DNA from: Planctomycetaceae bacterium | Lineage (GTDB): Bacteria; Planctomycetota; Planctomycetia; Pirellulales; Pirellulaceae | DNA: 56,565 nucleotides | Direction of reading: 5' to 3' | Assembly (NCBI GenBank): GCA_002709045.1 | Contig: PAPJ01000042.1 | Span: 1-56,565 of the forward strand | Part shown: one piece after another, positions 27,100 to 35,700 of the stretch | Numbering within the stretch: the stretch's first letter is position 1 | Layout: each line of letters starts with the position of its first letter | Position numbers and translations under genes: made by a program | Notes under the pieces: generated by a model | What the model was told of the DNA's origin: nothing | Database searches by the model: none | Seen by the model: only the letters and a program-made list of their open reading frames with translations

Positions 27100-27708
27100 C
27101 TAATTTTGATCCGATCCATACTCGGTCAATGGAGCGTATAAACGAATCCCGGCAGTCTCACGATTTCCGGGTTGTTGATTATCAAACGTTACCAGAGGGT
27201 CATCGTGAGGGCCGTTACTCCAAAAGCCGTTTCCGCCTTGCGTAACACCTAAGCGAAATCGCTCTTTACCCTGCCCAAAAATGCGCAGCATGGACATGAT
27301 CTGAGCCCTCTCCAAATTGCGTCCAACCTGAATCGCACCATTCGGGTCAAACGGTGTGTCCCCAAACGCATCAGCACGACCCACACGTAACATACCAGTC
27401 GTCCAAACATCATCGGCAACCGTGAGTCTGGCAGGTGGATCAGTATCCGGAGTTGGATCTATTTGTACTCGATCACGATCATCTATCGTAATCGCTGTAG
27501 AATTATAGTTTGCACCGTAGATGCCCAAACGTCCCTGATCGTCCACTCGCATGCCACCTGCATGCTTTCCATTAAGCTTGATCAATATTGCGGTTCCTGG
27601 CTTTTCAAGATCGATTTCAATAGGATGATCCTGCTTTTCACTGTTTGATAAACCACAAATAAGGACCGTAATAAACGACAATACCCCGGAGGTAATTCCT
27701 GATTTCAT
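27100..27708 (-). CDS. Secreted protein of unknown function, sheet-rich
   Basis: I do not recognise this 202-residue protein. It has a short signal peptide (1-20, MKSGITSGVLSFITVLICGL), then many short strands with Gly/Asp turns (GGMRVDDQGRLGIYG, MLRVGRADAFGD, GGNGFWSNGP), a texture like beta-helix or phage tail-fibre 'bead' proteins. It starts 23 bp after the nitrilase gene stop on the same strand, so it is likely the second gene of that transcript. Confidence 0.65.
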   Translation of the reverse strand: MKSGITSGVLSFITVLICGLSNSEKQDHPIEIDLEKPGTAILIKLNGKHAGGMRVDDQGRLGIYGANYNSTAITIDDRDRVQIDPTPDTDPPARLTVADDVWTTGMLRVGRADAFGDTPFDPNGAIQVGRNLERAQIMSMLRIFGQGKERFRLGVTQGGNGFWSNGPHDDPLVTFDNQQPGNRETAGIRLYAPLTEYGSDQN

Positions 27709-27731
27709 CTAATTACTCACAAAAAACATGA

Positions 27732-29087
27732 CTAGTCTTCACTAGGTACGACAGGTGTATGACTCGGAAGCTGAGCTTTGAAGTCACCAAGACTCGACCA
27801 AATCAATCGGCGCGCCAGATCAACTTCTGACAAAACAACTTCGCCGAATTCCTGAGCCTGCGAGAGAATTTTGCCATCACGACCATAAATACCACTGATC
27901 ATCCAGTCCAGTTCGACACCACAGTATGTACTGCTCACGACAAAGACATGATTTTCACAGGCACGAGCAGCTCCTAACAGAGGGTTACATCCCCAGACAG
28001 GCCAGCAAATTACCTCTGCTCCATTTTGACTAAGTTTTCTGGCAACTTCTGGAAAGAAACCATCATAGCAAATCATCATACCTACTTTGCCAAACGATGT
28101 TTCGAACACTGGGTATTCCGTTCCAGGTGTGATTCCGCCTTCAATTTCACCGCGAGGCAATGTCACTTTTCGATACTTACCAACAAATCCTTCGGGGCCT
28201 ACCAGAGCAGCCGTATTAAAGACCAACCGTCCGTCTCGTTCCAATAACCCAGCACAGATATAGAGGTCGTATTTGCTGGCAAGTTTCTGAAAGTAATCTG
28301 TTGATTCACCCGGAATAGTTTCAGCACATTGATGATATTTTAAACCACGACCATAGTAAGTAAGACACTCAGGCAAGACAATAATATCTGCACCCTGTTC
28401 TGCGGCTTTAGCAATCAGCGGCTCAAACAGCCGGCACTTTTCGATATTAGAATCACCATCGACAGGCTTGAAATGTACCGTGGCCAGCTTTACTTTCCTT
28501 GCCGGGGGAGCTACTGTCGGGTGCAGATCAACCTGTGACCATTCGACTTTACCTCGTGCTTGCCAACGATAAGACAATTCAACAATTCCCTGAGTTGCTG
28601 TCGAAGGCACTAAATATGTACCTTTAATCAAGCTCCAGCCATTATTAAGTTTCTCAGCAACCGCCGGGAATTCTGGTTCGGCACGAGGTTGAGTTCCTCG
28701 CGCATAACTGGCATCGGAAACAAAATCGTGTTTAACCCGATTCCCGTCTGCATCGCGCCAAAGAACTCGAGCCACTGCTGTACGGCGAGCATGTTTTAGA
28801 TTCTTAGTACGTTGCAGGGCTGTGAATTCGTAATACTTACCACCTTCTACAGGAAACGACTTTTGAAACCATCCAAACGAACCTGAACGGTGATCGGTTG
28901 AAATGCTAAAACTACCAAGGCCGCTGGGACCTCCCCGAAGATTATATTCAAAGTCCGGTGAAATCTCTTCACGCGGTGTTTCCGCTGACCAACCGGCAGG
29001 CATCTTATTAACAGCAAGATTCTGCCCCCACACAGCTGGACACATAAATCCCAAAAATATCAATACATTGACTGCAATTAGCTTCAT
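27732..29087 (-). CDS. Secreted carbon-nitrogen hydrolase (nitrilase superfamily) with N-terminal sandwich domain
   Basis: ATG 29087 has AGGAG well placed upstream and starts a signal peptide (MKLIAVNVLIFLGFMCPAVWG); the frame continues upstream to 29204 but that would bury the signal. The protein has 451 residues. Residues about 25-190 form a beta-sandwich, possibly carbohydrate-binding (KYYEFTALQRT, RVLWRDADGNR). Residues about 198-440 are a CN-hydrolase domain with the triad Glu240 (LPEC), Lys307 (YRKVTLP) and Cys340 (MICYDGFFPE). Such enzymes hydrolyse nitriles, amides or carbamoyl groups. A secreted nitrilase-family enzyme with this N-domain is uncommon outside planctomycetes and their relatives, to my knowledge. 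Confidence 0.88.
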   Translation of the reverse strand: MKLIAVNVLIFLGFMCPAVWGQNLAVNKMPAGWSAETPREEISPDFEYNLRGGPSGLGSFSISTDHRSGSFGWFQKSFPVEGGKYYEFTALQRTKNLKHARRTAVARVLWRDADGNRVKHDFVSDASYARGTQPRAEPEFPAVAEKLNNGWSLIKGTYLVPSTATQGIVELSYRWQARGKVEWSQVDLHPTVAPPARKVKLATVHFKPVDGDSNIEKCRLFEPLIAKAAEQGADIIVLPECLTYYGRGLKYHQCAETIPGESTDYFQKLASKYDLYICAGLLERDGRLVFNTAALVGPEGFVGKYRKVTLPRGEIEGGITPGTEYPVFETSFGKVGMMICYDGFFPEVARKLSQNGAEVICWPVWGCNPLLGAARACENHVFVVSSTYCGVELDWMISGIYGRDGKILSQAQEFGEVVLSEVDLARRLIWSSLGDFKAQLPSHTPVVPSED

Positions 29088-29230
29088 ATCAACTCTCCTT
29101 TTACGTTTGAATCTATATTTTAGCTCATTCGAATCACGTAATTGCTCAGAGTGCCTAATTATTACGACCCTTACGACATAATGTGGATTTAAATGAATTT
29201 TCAAAGAATCCTAAGAGCCAACTACCTAAA

Positions 29231-29275
29231 CACTCTCTAATCTAATAGAATATTAGGGAGTGATTACTTTTTTTT
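29231..29275 (+). promoter_or_regulatory. Hairpin plus T-run upstream of the cold-shock gene
   Basis: CACTCTCTAAT (29231-29241) pairs over 11 bp, with one G-U, with ATTAGGGAGTG (29252-29262) around a 10-nt loop; a run of eight T follows at 29268-29275. No plus-strand gene lies just upstream, so this is more likely in the cold-shock leader (55 bp before its ATG) than the end of another transcript. It could be an attenuator or a temperature-sensitive leader, as known for cold-shock mRNAs elsewhere; this is inference. Confidence 0.45.
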
Positions 29276-29329
29276 AGAGTTAATGAATCACTGGGTACTG
29301 TAACCAAACAAATATGGAACGGAAAAGAC

Positions 29330-29533
29330 ATGCCACAAGGCAAAATTAAACGACTAGTTGCTGACCGAGGATTTGGATTTATTGAGACTGATGAATCCGA
29401 TGACCTATTCTTTCACCTAAGCTCTCTATCTGAAGAACTTAACTTCGAAGAGCTTTCCGAAGGTGATGTATTGGAATATGAAATAGGCGATGGCCCAAAG
29501 GGCAAACGAGCGGAAAACGTTCGTCGAGCCTAA
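29330..29533 (+). CDS. Cold-shock domain protein
   Basis: A 67-residue single cold-shock domain with both RNA-binding motifs: RGFGFIE (RNP1) at about 13-19 and DLFFHLS (RNP2) at about 25-31, ending in a basic KGKRAENVRRA tail. Length is normal for the CspA family. It binds single-stranded RNA or DNA and typically acts as an RNA chaperone. GGAAAAG precedes ATG 29330. It stands alone; the loop after RNP2 is unusually acidic (EELNFEELSEGD). Confidence 0.95.
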   Translation: MPQGKIKRLVADRGFGFIETDESDDLFFHLSSLSEELNFEELSEGDVLEYEIGDGPKGKRAENVRRA

Positions 29534-29694
29534 TTTACAATCATCATGATTGTCCCTCCAGACGTTAATCTGTTTGGTGGATAGCTATTCGCCTGTATTC
29601 TCCACAAAACTATCGCTTTGCGCTGCGCTGAAATATTTTGCGACGAGAAGTGATTAGCTTCGTTTTTCCAGTAGAAATGTCTACTTTCTACGAG

Positions 29695-30036
29695 TTAATA
29701 CGATGCTAGTCCCGATGGAAGGTCGGGGTGAATACTGAAGAGAGTGTTAAGTCGAGTAATAGCAAAGATCTTCTCGATCTCCGGAGTAACACTCACCAGG
29801 CGCAATGCGCTCCCTGCTTTCTGCACTCTTTTGTGAAGCATAATAAAGCGATTTAATGCGGCACTCGACAAAAATTGAACCGTCGACATATCCAGCAATA
29901 TTCTTTTAACGCCAGAATCGACGACTTCAAATAGCTCGTCACCCATCTGTTGAATATCCCCGTCATCGAGGAATTTTGGTTGTGAAAATGCCACGACAGT
30001 AACATCACCATTCTGAGACAAGCTGATCTTTTCCAT
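29695..30036 (-). CDS. STAS-domain protein, anti-sigma-factor-antagonist type
   Basis: A 113-residue STAS domain with the order of SpoIIAA/RsbV-like proteins: strands around VTVVAFSQPKFLD, a helix (IQQMGDELFEVV), then RILLDMSTVQFLSSAALNRFI, where a Ser of FLSSA aligns with the phosphorylated Ser of this family. Such proteins switch partners with an anti-sigma kinase. No kinase, phosphatase or sigma factor gene is adjacent. It is divergent from the ceramidase-like gene. Confidence 0.92.
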   Translation of the reverse strand: MEKISLSQNGDVTVVAFSQPKFLDDGDIQQMGDELFEVVDSGVKRILLDMSTVQFLSSAALNRFIMLHKRVQKAGSALRLVSVTPEIEKIFAITRLNTLFSIHPDLPSGLASY

Positions 30037-30102
30037 AATCTTCTACTACCCAAATTGAGCTGGAAGCCGATTCACTAAAAATAAAGCATAGGCCCTGACA
30101 AG

Positions 30103-30117
30103 CTGATAAAATATCAG
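30103..30117. promoter_or_regulatory. Short palindrome in STAS/ceramidase-like intergenic region
   Basis: CTGATA-AAA-TATCAG is a perfect 6-bp inverted repeat with a 3-nt spacer, centred between the divergent STAS (start 30036) and ceramidase-like (start 30179) genes. It could be an operator. It is short enough to arise by chance. Confidence 0.25.
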
Positions 30118-30178
30118 AGCTTTAACAAAACTCTAACACTAAATTGTATGTCAACTCTCTTTTATCATTAAATTTCTC

Positions 30179-31528
30179 ATGAAAAGATTCACTTACATTT
30201 TACTATTTCTAGTAGTTAGTCCGGCGATAGCTGCTGATATTACACTCTCGACATTCACTGTTGATGTAACAATTCCTCTCGGACATCGCTGTATGGGCGT
30301 ACTGCCAACCAAAAGTAAAAGTGTCGCCGATCCACTATATGCTCACGGATTTGTGCTCCAAGGTGGGCAAAAACCGGTTGTCCTCTGTGCACTGGATTGG
30401 TGCGAAATAAGAAACGGAGCCTTTGAACAATGGAAAACTGCTCTGGCCAAAGCAGCTGGAACATCGCCTGAATATGTCTTAATCACGGCACTACACCAAC
30501 ATGATGCTCCTGTGGTTGATCTGGATGCTCAAAATCTACTTGATAAAGTCGGTCTGGAAAATGAACTTTATCAAGTCAATTGGCACGACCAAACACTGGC
30601 ACGTGTTGCTCAGGCAGTCAAAGACAGTCTGGAGTTAACATCACCTGTAACGCATTATGGAACCAGTGATATCAAGGTTGATCGTATTGCCAGCAATCGC
30701 CGTGTCATCCTTGAAAATGGAGGCGTAACTTACAGCCGCGGCAGCCGTAGTGGTGGAAATGAGTACATGGCAAACGCGCCCGAAGGTGATATTGATCCGA
30801 TGCTCAAAACAATCACTTTTTTCAATCATGACAAAGTACTTTTACAGCTTCACCATTACGCGACTCACCCGATGAGCTACTACGGTCAAGGAGTCGTATC
30901 TGCGGACTTTGTGGGTTTAGCTCGGGATCGGCTGCAGCGGGAAAATCAATCCATACGTCAAATCTTTGTCCCTGGCTGTGGCGGCGATGTAACCGCAGGA
31001 AAATACAACAATGGTTCGGAAGAACATCGGCAGGAACTCATCAATAAACTGTATCAGGCAATGGCCGCCGCATCAAAGAACACCGTAAAGCACAAGCTAA
31101 CGAATATAAACTTCCGAAATACTGCGCTTGTACTTCCTTTTCACCCTGGAGCGCATCTTACAAGAAAACAGCTTTCCGAAGATCTGGAAAATGATGGATT
31201 GAGCACTGAAAAACGAATTCTGGCAGCCATGGGACTGGCAAGTCGAAACCGAGTCGAGGCTAATAAACCATTGGATTTTCCGTGTGTCGATCTGGGCAAC
31301 GCCCAAATTGTATTATTCCCGGGTGAGACTTTTATTGGTTACCAATTAATTGCTCAGCAATATGCCGGAAACAACTTTGTTATGTGCATTGCATACGGCG
31401 ATGCCTGGACCGGTTATCTGCCAACGGATGCAACATTCGAAGAAAATTTCACCGATTCATGGTTATGGGTCGGTAAAGGAAGTGAAAAGAAAATCCGAGA
31501 AGCCATTAAGAAGGTCATTCGGAAATAG
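30179..31528 (+). CDS. Secreted neutral/alkaline ceramidase-like protein
   Basis: A 449-residue protein with signal peptide (1-19). The layout follows planctomycete members of the neutral/alkaline ceramidase-like family: an N-terminal VDVTIPLGHRCMG segment, PLYAHGFVLQ, VLCALDWCEI, the metal-binding type ITALHQHDAPV (His106, His108), LHHYATHPMSYYG and VPGCGGDVTAGKY. True ceramidases cleave the amide of ceramide. Many bacterial relatives have unknown substrates, so only amide hydrolysis is suggested. Its stop TAG shares its G with the GTG start of the next gene, so the two are probably coupled in translation. Confidence 0.82.
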   Translation: MKRFTYILLFLVVSPAIAADITLSTFTVDVTIPLGHRCMGVLPTKSKSVADPLYAHGFVLQGGQKPVVLCALDWCEIRNGAFEQWKTALAKAAGTSPEYVLITALHQHDAPVVDLDAQNLLDKVGLENELYQVNWHDQTLARVAQAVKDSLELTSPVTHYGTSDIKVDRIASNRRVILENGGVTYSRGSRSGGNEYMANAPEGDIDPMLKTITFFNHDKVLLQLHHYATHPMSYYGQGVVSADFVGLARDRLQRENQSIRQIFVPGCGGDVTAGKYNNGSEEHRQELINKLYQAMAAASKNTVKHKLTNINFRNTALVLPFHPGAHLTRKQLSEDLENDGLSTEKRILAAMGLASRNRVEANKPLDFPCVDLGNAQIVLFPGETFIGYQLIAQQYAGNNFVMCIAYGDAWTGYLPTDATFEENFTDSWLWVGKGSEKKIREAIKKVIRK

Positions 31529-32751
31529 TGAAAATTGCTAACCACTACAATTCACACTGGAATTTACTCCAACAAATCTGGGCCGCTTTTGCACTCGCTC
31601 TGTTTGGTGCCACTGTTTGGTTATGGTTGCCAATAAGTGAGTTTCCCACGATTCCATTACTCGACCTGTTTCTATCACCTGTATTACAGTCGATCTGGAC
31701 TCATTATTTGGTATTAATCCTTTGCGGAATCTCGCTTCTGGCTGCTTTGATAAAGCCTCATCCGCAAACCTGGGTACTGACTCTTGTTTCACTGGTTTTG
31801 ATGTTCTCACTAAGTCAACATCGACTACAACCCTGGGCCTTTCACTTGCTGTTGGGAGCAACCGTCTTTGCCACGTGCTCTGCAAATTCCGGAGCTCGTT
31901 TACTGAGAATTCTGTGTATCAGTATCTACGTCTTTTCTGCGCTGGGAAAATTTGACTATCAATTCATGCACACGGTTGGACAACAATTCCTCAATGCAAC
32001 CCTGAGACTAATGGGGCAAAATACTGACCATTTATCACCGGAGTTTGCTGCCAGGCTGTCTTTAATTTTCCCAACGTTTGAATTGCTGGTCGCGATCCTC
32101 TTGAGTTTTTACAAAACCCGCAAATTTGGAATCATTGCTGCTGTCATCCTGCATATAAGTATCATGCTGATCCTTAGTCCATTAGGGCTAGGTCACAAAC
32201 CCGGAGTCATCATTTGGAATGGGCTATTCCTTGCTATGACTCCGATCTTGTTTTCGAGCCTCCCTTATAAAGCGGTGGAAAGTGAAGTGTCGTCTGGTAG
32301 TCGGATTGCCTGGATCGTTATCATGGCAGCAACATTAATGCCGGTTCTAGAACCTTTCAAAAAGTATGATCACTGGCTCGCCTGGGGACTTTATTCACCA
32401 CGCACAAGCCGTGTGCAAGTAAATATTCATCTCTACAAAACAGGAGAGATCCCGGAACTAGATTCTTTTATGTTACCGCCGTTTGCAGATACACCCTTTC
32501 GCAGTTTGGACATTCGTAAATGGTCTCTGGCAGAACTCAATGTGCCGATCTACCCACAGGATCGTTTCCAGCTGGCAGTGGCCAGATATATTGCTGACCA
32601 TTACGATCTTGAAAACCGAATCGAAGTGCGTTTAATGGGAGTTGCTGATCGGTTTACTGGTCAGCGTAAAGTTGAAACTCTGCGCGGCAAGCAGCAAATC
32701 GATATACGTTGCCAACAATTTTTCTTCTCGACAGAGTATGTCCCGCGGTGA
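31528..32751 (+). CDS. Polytopic membrane protein with C-terminal soluble domain
   Basis: The GTG start at 31528 overlaps the preceding TAG by one base. The 407-residue protein has roughly eight to nine hydrophobic helices between 17 and 285 (for example LVLILCGISLLAALI, IIAAVILHISIMLILSPLG), then a soluble region of about 120 residues (DHWLAWGLYSPRTSRV, EVRLMGVADRF). It recalls HTTM/DoxX-like or MauE-like planctomycete membrane proteins, but I cannot assign a family with confidence. The gene pair suggests that it works with the ceramidase-like protein. It ends convergently eight bases from the 1653-residue gene. Confidence 0.75.
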   Translation: MKIANHYNSHWNLLQQIWAAFALALFGATVWLWLPISEFPTIPLLDLFLSPVLQSIWTHYLVLILCGISLLAALIKPHPQTWVLTLVSLVLMFSLSQHRLQPWAFHLLLGATVFATCSANSGARLLRILCISIYVFSALGKFDYQFMHTVGQQFLNATLRLMGQNTDHLSPEFAARLSLIFPTFELLVAILLSFYKTRKFGIIAAVILHISIMLILSPLGLGHKPGVIIWNGLFLAMTPILFSSLPYKAVESEVSSGSRIAWIVIMAATLMPVLEPFKKYDHWLAWGLYSPRTSRVQVNIHLYKTGEIPELDSFMLPPFADTPFRSLDIRKWSLAELNVPIYPQDRFQLAVARYIADHYDLENRIEVRLMGVADRFTGQRKVETLRGKQQIDIRCQQFFFSTEYVPR

Positions 32752-32759
32752 GCTCAAGA

Positions 32760-35700
32760 CTACTTCCTGAAGGCGGGATGTTCCGGATTGGCTCCGCTGA
32801 TAAGATATGCAATCAAATCCAGAATCTCTTGCTTAGTCATTGTGTTCAACAGACCTTCAGGCATGATTGAAACCTTAGACTCATCCTGTTCATCAATATC
32901 ATCCTTAGCAATCTCAACAATACCACCATCTTTCTTCAGCGGATTGTCCGAAAGTTTTAGAATCTTATCGTTCTGTTCGATGATCACGCCTGAGTATAAT
33001 TTTCCTTCCAGTGTCGCAATAATCTGAGTACGGTATTTCTCTTCAATTTCTCTGGAAGGCTCAGTCAGCGATTCGACGATCTTCGCAACATCGGTTTTCT
33101 GTTCGGCCAGTTTTTCCTGCAAGCCAGACAAATCCGGCGCAAGCTTACCACCGGTACCTTTAATTGCATGACAAGCAACACAAGATACCTGAGTAAATAG
33201 CTTTCGACCATTCTGAAAATCCCGACCCGACTCTAATTCGTTGATTGCATTGAGAATATCCTGAGTCGACCACTTACGAACAAATTGGCGTTGTGGCATG
33301 CTACCCTGAACCATTGCGGGAGCAGTCGGCTGCAAGGGGATATCGCCGATATCTGCTACCACGTGCATCGTCCCATACATGGTTCGCCAGTGCCCCGGAA
33401 AGGTACAGACATAAGAATATTCGCCAACTTCCGCCGGAGCTGTAATCTGCAATCGCTGTTGTTCACCAGCCTGAAGCATACCTGTCGAGAACAGTACCTT
33501 TGAACTGTCAGGCACAAACTGCTTGGCCAGCCCTTCAGGAGTCGCTCCCAACTTCTCTGCCAAAATACCAACCTCTTCACGAGCTCCGGGCACCGTTACC
33601 AAAAGGTTATGAGGCATAATATCCACATTCTGGAAAACAATTTCCACGGGCTTACCAGCCTGAACGTAGATATGAGGTCGATCGTAGATCATACGATGCG
33701 GGACCGGACGAATAACAATCACATCCACCGCCAAATCTGCCAACTTACGACGTATCGAAATCGCGGATTGCTTCCCTAACTGACCAGACAGGTCTTTCCC
33801 AAGTTGAATCGCATCCATGACAGCTGTCTCAGTACGACTCTTAGCCGGAACTGATTCGATATAGGTGATCAATTGATCTAATAATTTTGTAACACCCTCT
33901 GTTGGTAGCTGAGTCCCTTCCAGACGTCCAATAGATGTAATCGCAGAATTACGAACCGCCGCTTGCGAAACCAACGGAGCCAACACTGAAAAGACTTCCT
34001 GATCATGTCCGGCAATATAGCTAACTGCATTGACTGCCGATCGAGTCAGCTGAATCTTTGGATTTGCTCCATTTGCATTAACAGCCACACTTGGATTAGG
34101 AGCTTTATTGCCTTCCAGTTTAAAAACAGGCTTCCGATTACCATTCAGGATCACTACGGTAAAGCCATCCAGTCGGCTGATATATTCACCATTATTCTCC
34201 GTACGATTCCACAGGATAACGCTGTCAATTGGGAACTCCTGACCAAGATCCACTTCCCAGAAGGGATTATTTTGTGAAGTCGTATGGGTCTGTGTATTGC
34301 TTGTGTAAGCACCGTTGGTATTGCCGTCAACAGCACGGGCTGCTGCTCCACCAAAGTCGGTTGAGGACTGGGATGCTTTCTTCTTCAAGGCAACATTCTC
34401 ACCCTCGCTCATCACCTGGACTTCAGCCAAAGTTAGTACGCGTTGTTTACCGGGAAGTTCAATTCGAACGTAACGACCGGCAGCACCTTTTAGATCACCA
34501 ATCTGTTCGGCTAACGGGGAAGGCAGTTCAGAAATAGTTGCCAATACACGTGTGTATAAAGACTCACGTACTTCATCACTAGCAACAAGCGGAATCGAAT
34601 CCAATACTGTTCGAAAGCGTGTGGCATTTCCCAGTGACTGCTTCCAGACTTGCTCGGCGGATCCATCGGCTGCGATCAAAGCAGCTGTCGCCAGCCTGCG
34701 TGTTACGGCCCGCTTCCCGGCCCGATGCATCTGAGCTATTTCCGCTCGTTTCATCTTGAGCATTGCCGGATCCGTCATACGGAACATATGTACATACTCG
34801 GTTAAAACCTCTTCAGCATCCTCATCGGCTGAAGCATCCAGATTTCGAACTGTGTTTACCAATTCAGCAACCATGTCTGTCTGATTAATTCTGGCAATGC
34901 CCATCAAAGCCTCATGCCGATATTGATGCACGATACCTGGACGGTTCAGAATCGCTTTATATACGGGCTCACTGCGAGTCATATTGATAAGGTCGGTCGT
35001 AGCAACACGATCAATAATGTACTCAATTGCCTTTGCGTTGCCCGCAGCAAATGCTTTACCTGAGCCAACAGCCTCTTTCCAGACCGGCTCCAAACGACGA
35101 ATTGTATGTCGCAGCGTAAAATCGACGTAATAGTCCATTTCATGATTCAAAGCGAGTAGTGCAATTTCAGCTGCTTCACTTTCATAGAAATAACTACAGG
35201 CACGAATGGCTTCCAGACGCACTCGCGAATGCTCGTCTTCGACAGCCGTTCGCAGAATATCAAAAACCCCCGGTACTTTGTGACGCCAGTAACTAATAAC
35301 ACGAATTGCCGCAGCGCGAGCATTGTAATCCGGGGAAGTGGCAACTCGCTTCAACAGCGACAAACCAATACCTTCTGAAACATTATGATGTTGGCAAACC
35401 CACAAAGCTTCCAACAGCAAATGTTCATATTGCGGATCTTCTTTATCTAAATCAGCGGTCCACTGCTTAACAGCAGTTGCCACTTCAGCGGTTGGAAATT
35501 CACGCAGTTTCAAGCGAACACGATAACGAGTCCGATCTTCAAATGTATGAAGCATCTCCAGCAAATCTACTATCGGTTTACCTTCAATTTCAGGCTTGGT
35601 AAGCAGGGGACGTGAAGGGTACGTTATGCGCCAGATACGACCATGGGAATGGTCACGATTAGGGTCACGCAAACTGTGCTGCATATGGCCAACCAATGGA

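Noticed and set aside
29540..29690. Short palindrome-like stretch (ACAATCATCATGATTGT) after the cold-shock gene as a terminator
   Set aside because: The stem is only seven AT-rich pairs with almost no loop and is not followed by a T-run.
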